Positions 1-7,908 are shown, counted from the stretch's first letter. The stretch is DNA of 64,000 bases from CF-162 sp963667205 (GCA_963667205.1 OY762959.1:1178001-1242000), one strand, 5' to 3'. A program made the numbers and translations. Notes: generated by a model from the letters alone, not told the origin.

Positions 1-46
1 TCGCGGTGTACGCTCGACCTGGATTCCACCCCGGAGGTTCATCGAT

Positions 47-523
47 TTGAGGCTCGCGCCCGCTCTGCTCCTGCTCCTCGCCGCCGCGCTGTTCGTCGGC
101 GCTTGCAGCGACGATAGCGACGGCGAGGCCGGGGTAGCCACCAAAACGCCGAACCTCTTCCCCTCGCAGGCCGCACCGCAGCAGCAGCCCGTCCCGGCCC
201 AGCCGGTGGACGCGACGATTACGGAGCCCGTCGACGGTGTGATCGAAGTGACGCTGGGCGGCATCCTGTTTGCGCCGAACAATCTCCACGTGCCGCTCGA
301 CGACGCGGTGGAGATCCGCATCACGAACAACGACCCGGTTCCGCACACCATGCGCATCGCTGGGATCGACGGCCGCTACGATACCGAGGACGACGCCTTC
401 GTGCCCGCCATCAGCGGCCTCGGCGTCGACATGCTGACGTACGCCGGCGCCGCCGCGGGATCGTACACCTTCCGCTGCGATCTGCACCCCGGCACCATGG
501 GCGGCGTCATCGTCGTCGACTAA
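47..523 (+). CDS. Cupredoxin-like lipoprotein
   Basis: Secreted lipid-anchored protein of 158 residues. The start is TTG with a GGAGG ribosome site at 33-37. The N-terminus is a lipoprotein signal: a short basic start, a Leu/Ala-rich core and a lipobox ending GAC at about residue 20. A low-complexity Pro/Gln linker follows, then a cupredoxin beta-barrel. The copper ligands are visible: His in VPHTM, then Cys, His and Met in the C-terminal CDLHPGTMGG. This is a type 1 blue-copper arrangement, so an electron-transfer or copper-binding role on the outer face of the membrane is likely; the redox partner cannot be named. The stretch 524-610 after it holds no gene. Confidence 0.85.
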   Translation: MRLAPALLLLLAAALFVGACSDDSDGEAGVATKTPNLFPSQAAPQQQPVPAQPVDATITEPVDGVIEVTLGGILFAPNNLHVPLDDAVEIRITNNDPVPHTMRIAGIDGRYDTEDDAFVPAISGLGVDMLTYAGAAAGSYTFRCDLHPGTMGGVIVVD

Positions 524-610
524 CCCTGCGGCGAACCGGCCCACCCAGCGAGAGACGCGTCCCCACCCCTCCGCGCAGGCCTTTAGGCCGCCGCTACGTC
601 CGTGCCGCGG

Positions 611-2269
611 CTACTTCCGGCCCAGCGACCGCTTGGACGACCTCTCCCGCCGCTCGTCGATCAGCTCGCGGCAATCGCCGTCACTGACCTCGTAGACGTG
701 AGTGGCGACGCGCTCCAGGATTCCCGGGTCGTGGGCGGCGCAGATGATCGTGCCGTCGTACTTGGCCAGGACTTCGATCAGCTTGCGGCGAGTGGTCCGG
801 TCGAGGTGGTTCGTCGGCTCGTCGAGGAGGAGGACGTTAGTCGGCTGCACAGTCAGGCGGGCCAGCGCGACGCGGCTGCGCTCGCCGCCGGAGAGTGTGC
901 TGATGAGCTGGAGCACGTCGTCGCCGCGAAAGAGAAACTGGCCGAGCACCGTCCGCAGGCGCTCGTCGCGCTCCCCCGGCGCCGCGTCCCGAAGCTCTTC
1001 CAGCGGCGTCTTCTCCGGATCCAGCGCTTCATCCTGGTGCTGGTCGTAGTAACCGCGGCGGGCAAGCTCGGCCCAGCGAACGTGTCCCTCCGACGCCTCG
1101 ATCTGGCCGGCGGCGATCTTTAGCAGGGTACTCTTGCCGCTGCCGTTCGGCCCGACGAGCACCACCTTCTGTCCGCGCTCCACGTGCAGATCGACGTCGA
1201 CGAGCACGACGTGGTCGCGCCGGCCATCCGAGCCGCCCTCGCGCAAGGGGTACGCGTGGCCAATGCCTTCGAGCATCAGTACGTCGTTCTCGGTGCGGCC
1301 CTTCGCCTCGAGCCTGATGTGCACCTCGGAGTCCTTCTTCGGCCTTTCGATGCGTTCGATCTTGTCGAGCGCTTTCTGGCGGCTCTTGACTGCGGCCGCC
1401 TTCGTGTTCTTCGCGCGAAAACGCTCGATGAAGCGCTCCTGCTTCGCTACCTGGCGCTCCTGTCGCGCGGCGGCCTTATCCAGCTGCTGCAGCTTCTCCG
1501 CCTTCACGCGCTGATACTCGCTGTAGTTGCCGTGGTAGGCCTCCACTGCGCCGTCTCGCAGCTCGAAGATGCGGTTGGCGACGCTGTCCAGGAACTCGCC
1601 GTCGTGGGTAACGATCAGCAGCGCGCCGCTGTAGTCGGCAAGGTCTTCGGCCAGCCAATCGCGCGCGGCCTTGTCGAGGTGGTTGGTCGGCTCGTCGAGC
1701 AGGATGTTCTCGGGACGCCGCACGAGCACCTTGGCGAGCGCGATGCGCATCTGCCAGCCGCCGCTGAACGCCCCGCAGGGCTTCTTGCGGTCCGGCACCG
1801 AGAAGCCCAACCCGTCCAGCACGCGCGCGATGCGAGACTCGATGCGATAGCCGTCGAGGCGGTCGAACTCCTCGAAGAGCGCGGCCTGCTCGTCGATCAG
1901 CGCGTCGGCGTCGCCGTCGCCCGCGACGAGCGCGTCGGCGATCTCCGCCAGGCGCAGCTCGATGCGGCGCGCCTCCGGGAAGGCCGTCCACATCTCGGCG
2001 AAGAGGCTGTTGTGGCCCTCGACTCCGGCCTCCTGCTTCAGGTAACCGAGCTCGCCCGGGTGGCCCTCGTGCGAATTGCCGGAGACGCCCGCGCGGCCCT
2101 CGTCCGGCTCGTCCTCACCGGCGATGATGCGCAGGAGCGTCGTCTTGCCGGCGCCGTTCGGCCCCACGAGGCCGGCGCGCTCGCCCTTGCCCACGGTGAA
2201 GGAGACGCCCTGGAGCACGTCCAGGCCGCCGAACGACCGCGCCACGGATTCCGAGAAAAGCATCGCCAT
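611..2269 (-). CDS. ABC-F family ATPase
   Basis: Soluble protein of 552 residues with two ABC ATPase domains and no membrane segment, which is the ABC-F (EttA/Uup/Vga-like) plan. Domain 1 has Walker A GPNGAGKT (about 36-43), signature SGGW (about 169) and Walker B LLDEPTNHLD; domain 2 has GPNGSGKS, LSGGE and a second LLDEPTNHLD. The charged linker between them contains KSRQKALDKIERIE, typical of the ABC-F P-site interaction motif region. Family members bind the ribosomal E site and regulate or rescue translation. An upstream ATG-less extension to 2311 exists; ATG 2269 or 2263 fits the family N-terminus better, though neither has a clear ribosome site. Confidence 0.92.
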   Translation of the reverse strand: MAMLFSESVARSFGGLDVLQGVSFTVGKGERAGLVGPNGAGKTTLLRIIAGEDEPDEGRAGVSGNSHEGHPGELGYLKQEAGVEGHNSLFAEMWTAFPEARRIELRLAEIADALVAGDGDADALIDEQAALFEEFDRLDGYRIESRIARVLDGLGFSVPDRKKPCGAFSGGWQMRIALAKVLVRRPENILLDEPTNHLDKAARDWLAEDLADYSGALLIVTHDGEFLDSVANRIFELRDGAVEAYHGNYSEYQRVKAEKLQQLDKAAARQERQVAKQERFIERFRAKNTKAAAVKSRQKALDKIERIERPKKDSEVHIRLEAKGRTENDVLMLEGIGHAYPLREGGSDGRRDHVVLVDVDLHVERGQKVVLVGPNGSGKSTLLKIAAGQIEASEGHVRWAELARRGYYDQHQDEALDPEKTPLEELRDAAPGERDERLRTVLGQFLFRGDDVLQLISTLSGGERSRVALARLTVQPTNVLLLDEPTNHLDRTTRRKLIEVLAKYDGTIICAAHDPGILERVATHVYEVSDGDCRELIDERRERSSKRSLGRK

Positions 2270-2360
2270 CCAGTGTATCGCGGCGTTCGCGGCATCAGTT
2301 GGCACACCCATCCTTCGAGAACCTCAGGATGAGCGGGGCGGGGCATCGTGCACGCAAGAA

Positions 2361-2380
2361 CGCCGCCCCGAAGGGCGGCG
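2361..2380 (-). terminator. Hairpin terminator after trxB
   Basis: An 8-bp perfect stem (CGCCGCCC/GGGCGGCG) lies about 20 bp beyond the trxB stop. On the minus strand its loop is TTCG closed by C-G, the very stable UUCG tetraloop, followed by GTTCTT. The T-run is weak, so termination efficiency is uncertain, but position and design match the terminator at 17958-17977. Confidence 0.6.
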
Positions 2381-2401
2381 CTCGTATGAGAAGCGTGTTG
2401 G

Positions 2402-3397
2402 TCAGGCGGAGGCGGTGGCCTCGGCCGGTTCGGGGGAGTGTAGCTCCGAGTCCGGGAACTTGTCGGCTATGTGGTGCTCGGCGCCAATCGCCGCGGTCAC
2501 CCCGTCGCCGACGCTCGATGCCACCTGGCGGGCGCTGTTCTGGCGCACGTCACCGGCGGCGAAGAGGCCAGGCTGCGGCGTGCGCATCCACTCGTCGACG
2601 ATGATGTGCTGGCCCTTGTCCACCGGGACGAGGTCGCTTATGAAGTCGGTGTTCGGGTGCTGGCCGATGAAGATGAAGACGGCGGCGGTTGGCATCTCGC
2701 TCTCCTCGCCGGTCACAACATCCTTCAGCTTTGCGGCCGTGACCTGCTCGCCGCCGACGACCTCCTTGACGATCGTGTTCCACTTGAACTCGATCTTGGC
2801 GTTGGCGAAGGCGCGCTCCTGGAGAATCGCGCTGCCGCGCAACTCATCGCGGCGGTGGACGAGCGTCACCTTGCTGGCGTAGCGGGTCGTGAAGATCGCC
2901 TCTTCGAGCGCCGCGTCGCCGCCGCCGACGACGATCGCCTCCATGTCCTTGAAGAAGGCGGCGTCGCAGGTGGCGCAGTAGGAGACGCCCTTTCCGATCA
3001 GCTCCTCCTCGCCGGGAATGCCCAGCTTGTTGTACTCGGCGCCGGCGGTCATGATAATCGCCTTCGTTGTGTAGTCGTCGTCGCTGGTGCGGACGGTCCA
3101 GAGATCGCCCGTCTGGTCGATGCCGTTGACCTCGACGTAGGCCGTCTCCATGCCGTAGCTCTCGGCCTGCTGCTGCATCTCCTGCGCCAGATCGAAGCCG
3201 TTAATGCTCTTGATGCCGGGGTAGTTCTCAACCAGCTCGGTGAGGGCGATCTGGCCGCCGATGACGCCCTTCTCGAGGAGAATGGTCTTGCGGCGGCCTC
3301 GCGCCGCATAGACACCGGCGGCGAGTCCGGCTGGACCGCCGCCGATGATCACGACATCGTATCCGGCGGATCCGCCGGACGGTCGTTCGTCGGTCAT
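2402..3397 (-). CDS. trxB: Thioredoxin reductase
   Basis: FAD flavoenzyme of 331 residues that reduces thioredoxin with NADPH in the cytoplasm. The FAD-binding GGGPAG lies at about 19-24, the redox-active CATC (Cys141, Cys144) at the usual place, and the NADPH-binding GGGDAALE at about 158. The length is normal for the low-molecular-weight bacterial type. Its ATG directly follows the TAA stop of trxA, so the two are translated from one message. Confidence 0.97.
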   Translation of the reverse strand: MTDERPSGGSAGYDVVIIGGGPAGLAAGVYAARGRRKTILLEKGVIGGQIALTELVENYPGIKSINGFDLAQEMQQQAESYGMETAYVEVNGIDQTGDLWTVRTSDDDYTTKAIIMTAGAEYNKLGIPGEEELIGKGVSYCATCDAAFFKDMEAIVVGGGDAALEEAIFTTRYASKVTLVHRRDELRGSAILQERAFANAKIEFKWNTIVKEVVGGEQVTAAKLKDVVTGEESEMPTAAVFIFIGQHPNTDFISDLVPVDKGQHIIVDEWMRTPQPGLFAAGDVRQNSARQVASSVGDGVTAAIGAEHHIADKFPDSELHSPEPAEATASA

Positions 3398-3724
3398 TTA
3401 GGCGAGCGCCTTGTCCAACGACTTCTTCAGCTCGCTCTTGGGCCGGAAGCCGACGACCTGCTCGACGGCCTCGCCACTCTTGAAGACCATCAGCGTGGGG
3501 ATACTGCGGATGCCGTACTTGGATGCGGTCTCGATGTTGTCGTCGGTGTTGAGCTTGACGAACTTCACCTTGCCGTCGTACTCCTCTGCCAGCTCATCGA
3601 CCACGGGAGCGACCATCTTGCAGGGGCCACACCAGGGCGCCCAGAAGTCGACGAGTACCGGGGTCTCACTGGACAGTACTTCTGTGTCCCACTCGTTGTC
3701 AGATACGTTCTGGGGCTTGCTCAT
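3398..3724 (-). CDS. trxA: Thioredoxin
   Basis: Classic thioredoxin of 108 residues with the active-site WCGPCK (Cys32, Cys35) and the cis-proline region SIPTLM. It reduces protein disulfides and is recharged by the adjacent TrxB. The start ATG has an AGGAGG ribosome site. It is first in the trxA-trxB operon and is transcribed divergently from the csoR gene with only 73 bp between them, so the CsoR operator may affect both directions. Confidence 0.98.
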   Translation of the reverse strand: MSKPQNVSDNEWDTEVLSSETPVLVDFWAPWCGPCKMVAPVVDELAEEYDGKVKFVKLNTDDNIETASKYGIRSIPTLMVFKSGEAVEQVVGFRPKSELKKSLDKALA

Positions 3725-3754
3725 GCGGTCCTCCTGCGGTCGCTAGATTGCGGT

Positions 3755-3784
3755 TTGACTCGGTTGATGAAGTCATGGTAGCAT
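3755..3784 (+). promoter_or_regulatory. csoR promoter
   Basis: TTGACT at 3755-3760, 18-bp spacer and TAGCAT at 3779-3784 form a plausible sigma-70 promoter for csoR. The -10 box runs into the operator that starts at 3782, so a bound repressor would block open-complex formation. The predicted start point lies only a few bases before the ATG at 3798. Confidence 0.55.
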
Positions 3785-3800
3785 ACCCCCGAGGGGTATG
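3782..3800. promoter_or_regulatory. CsoR-type operator
   Basis: Perfect dyad CATACCCC-CGA-GGGGTATG. This matches the known G-tract/A-T flanked sites of copper-sensing CsoR repressors. It overlaps both the -10 box and the first start codon (ATG 3798-3800) of the csoR gene, which supports tight autoregulation. The divergent trxA start is 58 bp away. Confidence 0.85.
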
Positions 3801-4121
3801 TCAATGGACACTGATACGAAGCAAGAATCCGACTCCACCAAGGGACAGAAGGTCGAGAACCTGCTGGCTCGTCTGCGCCGCATCGAGGGCCAGATCCGGG
3901 GTATCCACCGCATGCTGGAAGAGGACCGCGTCTGCGAAGACATCGTGACGCAGCTGATGGCGGCGCGCAGCAGCCTCGACCAGGTCGGCGTGCGCCTGCT
4001 GGAGCACCACGTGGAGCGCTGCCTCTGCGACGATGAAGAGCCGGAGCAGGCGGCCCGCAACATGCAGCAGGCGCTCAAGCTGTGGATGCGCATGGGCGCG
4101 CCGACACAGCACGACGGCTGA
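3798..4121 (+). CDS. csoR: CsoR-family copper-sensing repressor
   Basis: All-helical repressor of 107 residues in the CsoR/RcnR/FrmR family. The metal triad Cys46-His71-Cys75 has exactly the C-x24-H-x3-C spacing of the Cu(I)-sensing branch, and a perfect CsoR operator overlaps its own start. Cu(I) binding should release DNA and derepress the gene. No copper ATPase or chaperone gene is adjacent; the nearest candidate partners are trxAB and the cupredoxin at 47-523. Start could be ATG 3798 or ATG 3804 (inside versus just after the operator); there is no ribosome site, consistent with a near-leaderless message. Confidence 0.93.
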   Translation: MSMDTDTKQESDSTKGQKVENLLARLRRIEGQIRGIHRMLEEDRVCEDIVTQLMAARSSLDQVGVRLLEHHVERCLCDDEEPEQAARNMQQALKLWMRMGAPTQHDG

Positions 4122-4150
4122 GTCGGGCTCTCGTGCTCGGGCACCGGCTC

Positions 4151-4166
4151 GACTGACCGGTCAGTC
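4151..4166. promoter_or_regulatory. TetR-type palindromic operator
   Basis: Perfect 16-bp palindrome GACTGACCGGTCAGTC, 50 bp before the tetR start and just upstream of its promoter. Symmetric GACCGGTC cores are common TetR-family sites. Self-regulation is inferred from position. Confidence 0.65.
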
Positions 4167-4174
4167 TCTGACAC

Positions 4175-4203
4175 TCGCAATCCTCTACTGTGGCGTGTAT
4201 AAT
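4175..4203 (+). promoter_or_regulatory. tetR promoter
   Basis: Consensus -10 TATAAT at 4198-4203 with a weak -35 TCGCAA at 4175-4180 and a 17-bp spacer. The ATG is at 4216, so the transcript would have a leader of only about 6 nt and no ribosome site. Confidence 0.6.
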
Positions 4204-4215
4204 CCGGCACGATTC

Positions 4216-4836
4216 ATGACTACCGCCCAGACACCGACAAAGCGCCGCCGCAGCCGCCAGCAGACCCGCCAGCTGCTCCTCGATGCCGCCCTCCAGACGT
4301 TCGCCCGCAACGGCTTTGAGCGCGCGACCGTCGACGAGATCGTGCGCGAGGCGGGCTTCTCCAAGGGAGCCTTCTACGTTCACTTCGAGAGCAAGGAGGA
4401 CCTCTTCTGGGAGATCCTGCGCGAACGCATTGAGGCGCGCAAGGAGACACTCAGGCACGCCCTCGAACCGAGCATCGGCGTGGCCGAGAACCAGCGCCGC
4501 CGCCTCCAGGAGTTCTTCGATGCCCCCGGCAACGAGCCGCTGGGCCCGGCCGTCTACTACGAGTTCATGGCCCACGCCATGCGCAACGAGAAGGTCCGCG
4601 CGCGCCTGGCCGAGTTCTACGCGGGCTGGCACGCCTTCGTCACTGAGGCGCTCAAGACGGGCCGCGACATGAACGTCATTCGCGACGATGTGGACCTCTC
4701 GCTGCAGGCCTCGGCCCTGATGGCGACCTACGAGGGCGCGCTAATCCAGTCCCAGCTGGCCCCCGAGCAGCTGCGCCTCAGCCGCCGCGTGGGCGAGTTC
4801 TCGGAGCTACTCGCCGACTGGCTCGTCCGCCGCTAG
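4216..4836 (+). CDS. TetR-family transcriptional regulator
   Basis: Repressor of 206 residues. Residues about 15-60 are the TetR DNA-binding domain, with a helix-turn-helix around IVREAGFSKGAFYVHF. The helical ligand-binding C-terminus is not assignable to a known effector. An earlier in-frame start at 4033 lies inside csoR and is rejected; ATG 4216 sits just after a TATAAT box. A perfect palindrome upstream suggests autorepression. The last 30 bp overlap the 3' end of the convergent plsX. Confidence 0.93.
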   Translation: MTTAQTPTKRRRSRQQTRQLLLDAALQTFARNGFERATVDEIVREAGFSKGAFYVHFESKEDLFWEILRERIEARKETLRHALEPSIGVAENQRRRLQEFFDAPGNEPLGPAVYYEFMAHAMRNEKVRARLAEFYAGWHAFVTEALKTGRDMNVIRDDVDLSLQASALMATYEGALIQSQLAPEQLRLSRRVGEFSELLADWLVRR

Positions 4837-5856
4837 AGCGGCTGCCGCCGGCTCCTTCGCCAGCACCGTCTCGCGGATCGCCTCCAGCATGCCGGACCGC
4901 GCGGACTCCGACGCCACCCTCAGCGCGCTCGATATCGCCTTGGCGTCGCTGCGCCCGTGGCCGACGAATACGAGCCCGTTCGTGCCCAGCAGCGGGCCGG
5001 CCCCGTACTCGCGGTAGTCCGTCTTCTTTCGCACTCTTCCAAACGCCGGCGTCAGCAGGGCGCCGGCCGCGATATACCACGGCCGGCTCTTGATCGCGCT
5101 CCGGATCTCGCCCATCACGTAGTCGGCCATGCCCTCCATCGTCTTGACGACGACGTTGCCGGTGAAGCCGTCCGTCACGATCACGTCCGCTGTGCCGAAC
5201 GGCACCTCGCGCCCCTCGACGTTGCCGATGAAGTTGAGCGAGCTGGCCTTCAGCGCCTCGTACGCCTCCTGGGCCAGCGTATTGCCCTTCCCTTCCTCCT
5301 CGCCGATGTTTAACAGCGCCACGGTGGGGTTCTCGCGCTTCCAGACGCGCTCCATGTAGGCCGCGGCCATCTGCGCCCACTGCACCATGTACGACGGGCG
5401 CGCGTCGGCGTTGGCACCGACATCCAGCAGTACGGTGAGCTTGCCGGAGAGCGGCATCAGCCCCGCGATCGACGGCCGCTCGATGCCGCGAACACGGCCG
5501 ATGTACATGATCGCCGCCGCCATGATCGCGCCAGTGTTGCCGGCAGAGACGAAGGCGTCCGCCTCGCCGCCCTTGATCAGCTTGAGGCCGACGACGATCG
5601 ACGACTCCTTCTTCTGGCGCGCCGCCTGCGCCGCCGCCTCCTTCATCTCGATCACCTCCGGCGCGTGGACGACGGTGATCCCCGCCGGACGCGAGCCAGC
5701 TTTCGCCAGCTCAGCCTCCAGCAAGTCCTCCGGGCCGACGAGCGCGACCCGCACACCCAGTTCGCGCTCGGCCTGCACCGCACCGAGAACGATCTCGCCC
5801 GGGGCGTTGTCGCCGCCCATGGCGTCAAGAGCGACTATGGGGTCGGAGGTGGTCAT
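4807..5856 (-). CDS. plsX: Phosphate acyltransferase PlsX
   Basis: 349-residue enzyme that makes acyl-phosphate from acyl-ACP for glycerolipid synthesis. The N-terminus VALDAMGGDNAP and later VSAGNTGA and VTDGFTGN are PlsX hallmarks. Its length is usual. It follows the M20 gene by 14 bp, so it is probably co-transcribed with it, and its 3' end overlaps the convergent tetR by 30 bp. The usual fabD/fabH/acpP partners are not here. Confidence 0.97.
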   Translation of the reverse strand: MTTSDPIVALDAMGGDNAPGEIVLGAVQAERELGVRVALVGPEDLLEAELAKAGSRPAGITVVHAPEVIEMKEAAAQAARQKKESSIVVGLKLIKGGEADAFVSAGNTGAIMAAAIMYIGRVRGIERPSIAGLMPLSGKLTVLLDVGANADARPSYMVQWAQMAAAYMERVWKRENPTVALLNIGEEEGKGNTLAQEAYEALKASSLNFIGNVEGREVPFGTADVIVTDGFTGNVVVKTMEGMADYVMGEIRSAIKSRPWYIAAGALLTPAFGRVRKKTDYREYGAGPLLGTNGLVFVGHGRSDAKAISSALRVASESARSGMLEAIRETVLAKEPAAAALAADEPVGE

Positions 5857-5870
5857 CCCGCCGTGCGGAC

Positions 5871-7079
5871 CTATCCCGCGCCCGTGCTGGCGAACTCGTC
5901 CTTCATTCGCTTGCGCAGCTCCGGCTTGAGGAGCACGTCGATGCCCGTCATCGCCAGCGCTTTGGCGCCGTCGAGCAGCCCGGCGTGTCCCGAATCGCTC
6001 TTCGCGAACTCGCGGAACTCCTCCGTGTGAATCGGTACGTCGGGTGGCGCGATCGCGATCGCCGGGTGGATACCGGGTACGGCCTGGCTGACGTTGCCCA
6101 TGTCGGTCGACCCCATGGAGCGCTTCGACTCCGGCATGGCCGTCGTCCGGCCGAGGCTCTCGACGTTATCGCGGTAAGCGTCAGCCAGCGCCATGTTCGT
6201 GCGCATCGTCTTGTAGCGCGACTCGTCACCCCACTTGTGGATGAGCTGGCAGCCGGTGGCCAGGGCGGCGCCCTCAAAGCAGGCGAGCACTTTCGGCTTC
6301 AGCACTTCGTCCATGTACTCGTCTTCCTCGGTGCGGATGAGGAGCTTCGCCCTGGTGAGGGGCGGGATCACGTTCACCGCCTGTCCGCCATCCGTAATGA
6401 TGCCGTGAACTCGCGCGGAGTCTCGTATCTGTTGGCGCATCAGGCCAAGGCTTGAGAAGGCGGATACCATCGCGTCTACAGCGTTGAGGCCGGCCTCCGG
6501 GCGCGCGGCTGCGTGCGCTGCCCTGCCGCGGAACTCGATGTCCAGCTCGAGGCAGGCGAGGGCGTAGGCCACGGACGTGTTGCGGTTGCCCGGGTGCACC
6601 ATCATCGCGCAGTCGAGATCCTTGAAGGCGCCGCGATCGACCATGTAAACCTTGCCGCCGGCTGCTTCCTCGGCCGGCGTGCCGATGACGAGGACGGTGC
6701 CGCCGCCCTCCTCCTGCACCAGGCTCCGGAGCGCACAACCCGCGGCGACCGCGGCCGTGCCGATGATGTTATGTCCGCAGCCGTGGCCGACACCCGGCAG
6801 CGCGTCGTACTCAGCCACGAAGGCGATTCGCGGCTCGCCGCTGCCGTACGTGGCCCGGAACGCCGTCTCCAGCTCGCAGATGCCGCGTTCGAGAGCGAAT
6901 CCCTGGGCCTCCAAGAAATCCGCGAGCATGGCGGAGGACTTGTGCTCCTTGAAAGCGACCTCGGGCGTCGCGTGAAGGCGCAGCGAAAGGTCGATTAGCT
7001 CTTGCTTGCGCCGTTCGATTTCGTCTGAGGCCTGCTGCTTGATCGCCCCTGCCTGGCCGTTGACCGGTTGCACGCTCAC
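5871..7079 (-). CDS. M20-family amidohydrolase
   Basis: 402-residue metallopeptidase-like amidohydrolase (the AbgB/HipO-like branch of M20D). Metal-site motifs visible include the Asp in YDALPG, GHGCGHN, the catalytic glutamates in TPAEEAAGGK and the dimerisation domain insert between. These enzymes cleave N-acyl amino acids or p-aminobenzoyl-glutamate; the substrate here is unknown. The start is GTG 7079 with a GAGGAG site; the longer frame to 7292 runs back over apt and is rejected. It is upstream of plsX in the same operon and divergent from apt. Confidence 0.93.
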   Translation of the reverse strand: MSVQPVNGQAGAIKQQASDEIERRKQELIDLSLRLHATPEVAFKEHKSSAMLADFLEAQGFALERGICELETAFRATYGSGEPRIAFVAEYDALPGVGHGCGHNIIGTAAVAAGCALRSLVQEEGGGTVLVIGTPAEEAAGGKVYMVDRGAFKDLDCAMMVHPGNRNTSVAYALACLELDIEFRGRAAHAAARPEAGLNAVDAMVSAFSSLGLMRQQIRDSARVHGIITDGGQAVNVIPPLTRAKLLIRTEEDEYMDEVLKPKVLACFEGAALATGCQLIHKWGDESRYKTMRTNMALADAYRDNVESLGRTTAMPESKRSMGSTDMGNVSQAVPGIHPAIAIAPPDVPIHTEEFREFAKSDSGHAGLLDGAKALAMTGIDVLLKPELRKRMKDEFASTGAG

Positions 7080-7099
7080 GAAGTCTCCTCTCTGACGGG

Positions 7100-7144
7100 A
7101 TTCTAACGCAAGACGTGGACTGAGACGCGAACAGGCGGTAGTCT
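7100..7144. promoter_or_regulatory. Divergent promoters, apt and M20 operon
   Basis: Plus strand: TGGACT (7116-7121), 17-bp spacer, TAGTCT (7139-7144), placing the start point within about 4 nt of the apt ATG at 7155. Minus strand: a good -10 TAGAAT (7105 to 7100) serves the amidohydrolase, with no convincing -35. Confidence 0.45.
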
Positions 7145-7154
7145 TACGCCTCGG

Positions 7155-7739
7155 ATGGACCTCAAGAAGCTGATCCGCGACGTGCCGGACTTCCCACAGC
7201 CCGGCATCCTCTTCCGCGATATCACGCCGCTCCTCAAGAACCCCGAGGCGATGCGGCACGTCGTCGACACGCTCACGGAGCAGTACCGCCACGCGGAGCT
7301 GTCAGCGGTCGTCTCGATCGAGTCCCGCGGCTTCCTCTTCGGTGCGCCGCTGGCGTACAACCTGGAGCTGCCGCTGATCCCCGTGCGCAAGCCCGGCAAG
7401 CTGCCAGCCCGCCGAATGAGCGTCGAGTACCAGCTGGAGTACGGAACAGGCTCGCTCGACATCCACGAAGACGCCTTGACGAAGGGCGACCTCGTTGTGA
7501 TCGTCGATGATCTGCTGGCCACGGGCGGCACGGCGGTGGCCGCGGCCAAGCTCGTCGAGCTGCTGGGCGGACGCGTGCACAGCCTGGCGTTCCTCGTGGA
7601 GCTGGACTTCCTCAGCGGCCGCTCACGCCTCGAAGACTACGACGTCTTCTCGCTCGTCAACTACGAGCGAGAAGACGTCGCCGGTTCCTTGACACCCCCT
7701 CGGCGTGACCGATACCATCAGCCGTACAAAATCGAATAG
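7155..7739 (+). CDS. apt: Adenine phosphoribosyltransferase
   Basis: 194-residue type I phosphoribosyltransferase that salvages adenine to AMP. The PRPP loop VIVDDLLATGG is at about 115-126, and RDITPLL near residue 21 is the family N-terminal signature. It releases the adenine produced by the downstream MtnP reaction back into nucleotides, which makes biological sense of the location. No ribosome site is visible; the -10 box lies 10 bp before the ATG, so the mRNA may be leaderless. The 3' part of the gene holds a remarkable 17-bp inverted repeat (7641-7679) and the promoter of the next operon. Confidence 0.96.
   Translation: MDLKKLIRDVPDFPQPGILFRDITPLLKNPEAMRHVVDTLTEQYRHAELSAVVSIESRGFLFGAPLAYNLELPLIPVRKPGKLPARRMSVEYQLEYGTGSLDIHEDALTKGDLVVIVDDLLATGGTAVAAAKLVELLGGRVHSLAFLVELDFLSGRSRLEDYDVFSLVNYEREDVAGSLTPPRRDRYHQPYKIE
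7641..7679. repeat. 17-bp perfect inverted repeat inside apt
   Basis: Arms 7641-7657 and 7663-7679 are exact reverse complements with a 5-base loop (CAACT). In RNA this gives a 17-bp perfect hairpin near the end of the apt message, 10 bp before the TTGACA of the SAM-riboswitch operon promoter. There is no T-run, so it is not a standard terminator. Confidence 0.95.
7689..7718 (+). promoter_or_regulatory. Promoter of the SAM-riboswitch operon
   Basis: Consensus TTGACA (7689-7694), 18-bp spacer, TACCAT (7713-7718), lying within the last codons of apt and about 25 bp before the riboswitch. The same -10 hexamer TACCAT occurs in the candidate str-operon promoter at 39416-39444. Confidence 0.6.
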
Positions 7740-7742
7740 AGA

Positions 7743-7848
7743 CACTCTTATCGAGAGCGGTGGAGGGAACGGCCCTTAGAAGCCCGGCAACCGGTTCTTG
7801 GACACGGTGCCAACTCCGATTCGCCCCCGGGCGAATGAGATGAGAGTG
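7743..7848 (+). promoter_or_regulatory. SAM-I (S-box) riboswitch
   Basis: All the conserved S-box blocks are present in order: GAGNGGTGGAGGGA, GGCCC with GAAGCCCGGCAACC, GGTGCCAACTCC and GATGAGAG. The closing helix P1 pairs 7743-7752 with 7839-7848 with a single G-U. SAM binding should stabilise P1 and let the terminator at 7858-7883 form, switching the operon off when SAM is plentiful. The downstream genes mtnP, sahH and metK fit a SAM sensor. Confidence 0.95.
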
Positions 7849-7857
7849 GAGCATGAG

Positions 7858-7883
7858 ACTTCTCCGCCGCGAGAAGTTTTTTT
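7858..7883 (+). terminator. Riboswitch-controlled intrinsic terminator
   Basis: Stem ACTTCTC/GAGAAGT with a 6-base loop, followed by a run of seven T. The base of the stem can extend further into the T-run. GAGAG in the 3' strand of P1 (7842-7846) can instead pair with TTCTC of the terminator (7860-7864), giving a simple antiterminator when SAM is low. The pairing switch is an inference. Confidence 0.9.
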
Positions 7884-7908
7884 GTGTCTACGGACAAGGA
7901 GTAAGGAT

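Noticed and set aside
1184..2332. 382-codon plus-strand open frame
   Set aside because: Shadow of the ABC-F gene, whose ATPase motifs are unmistakable.
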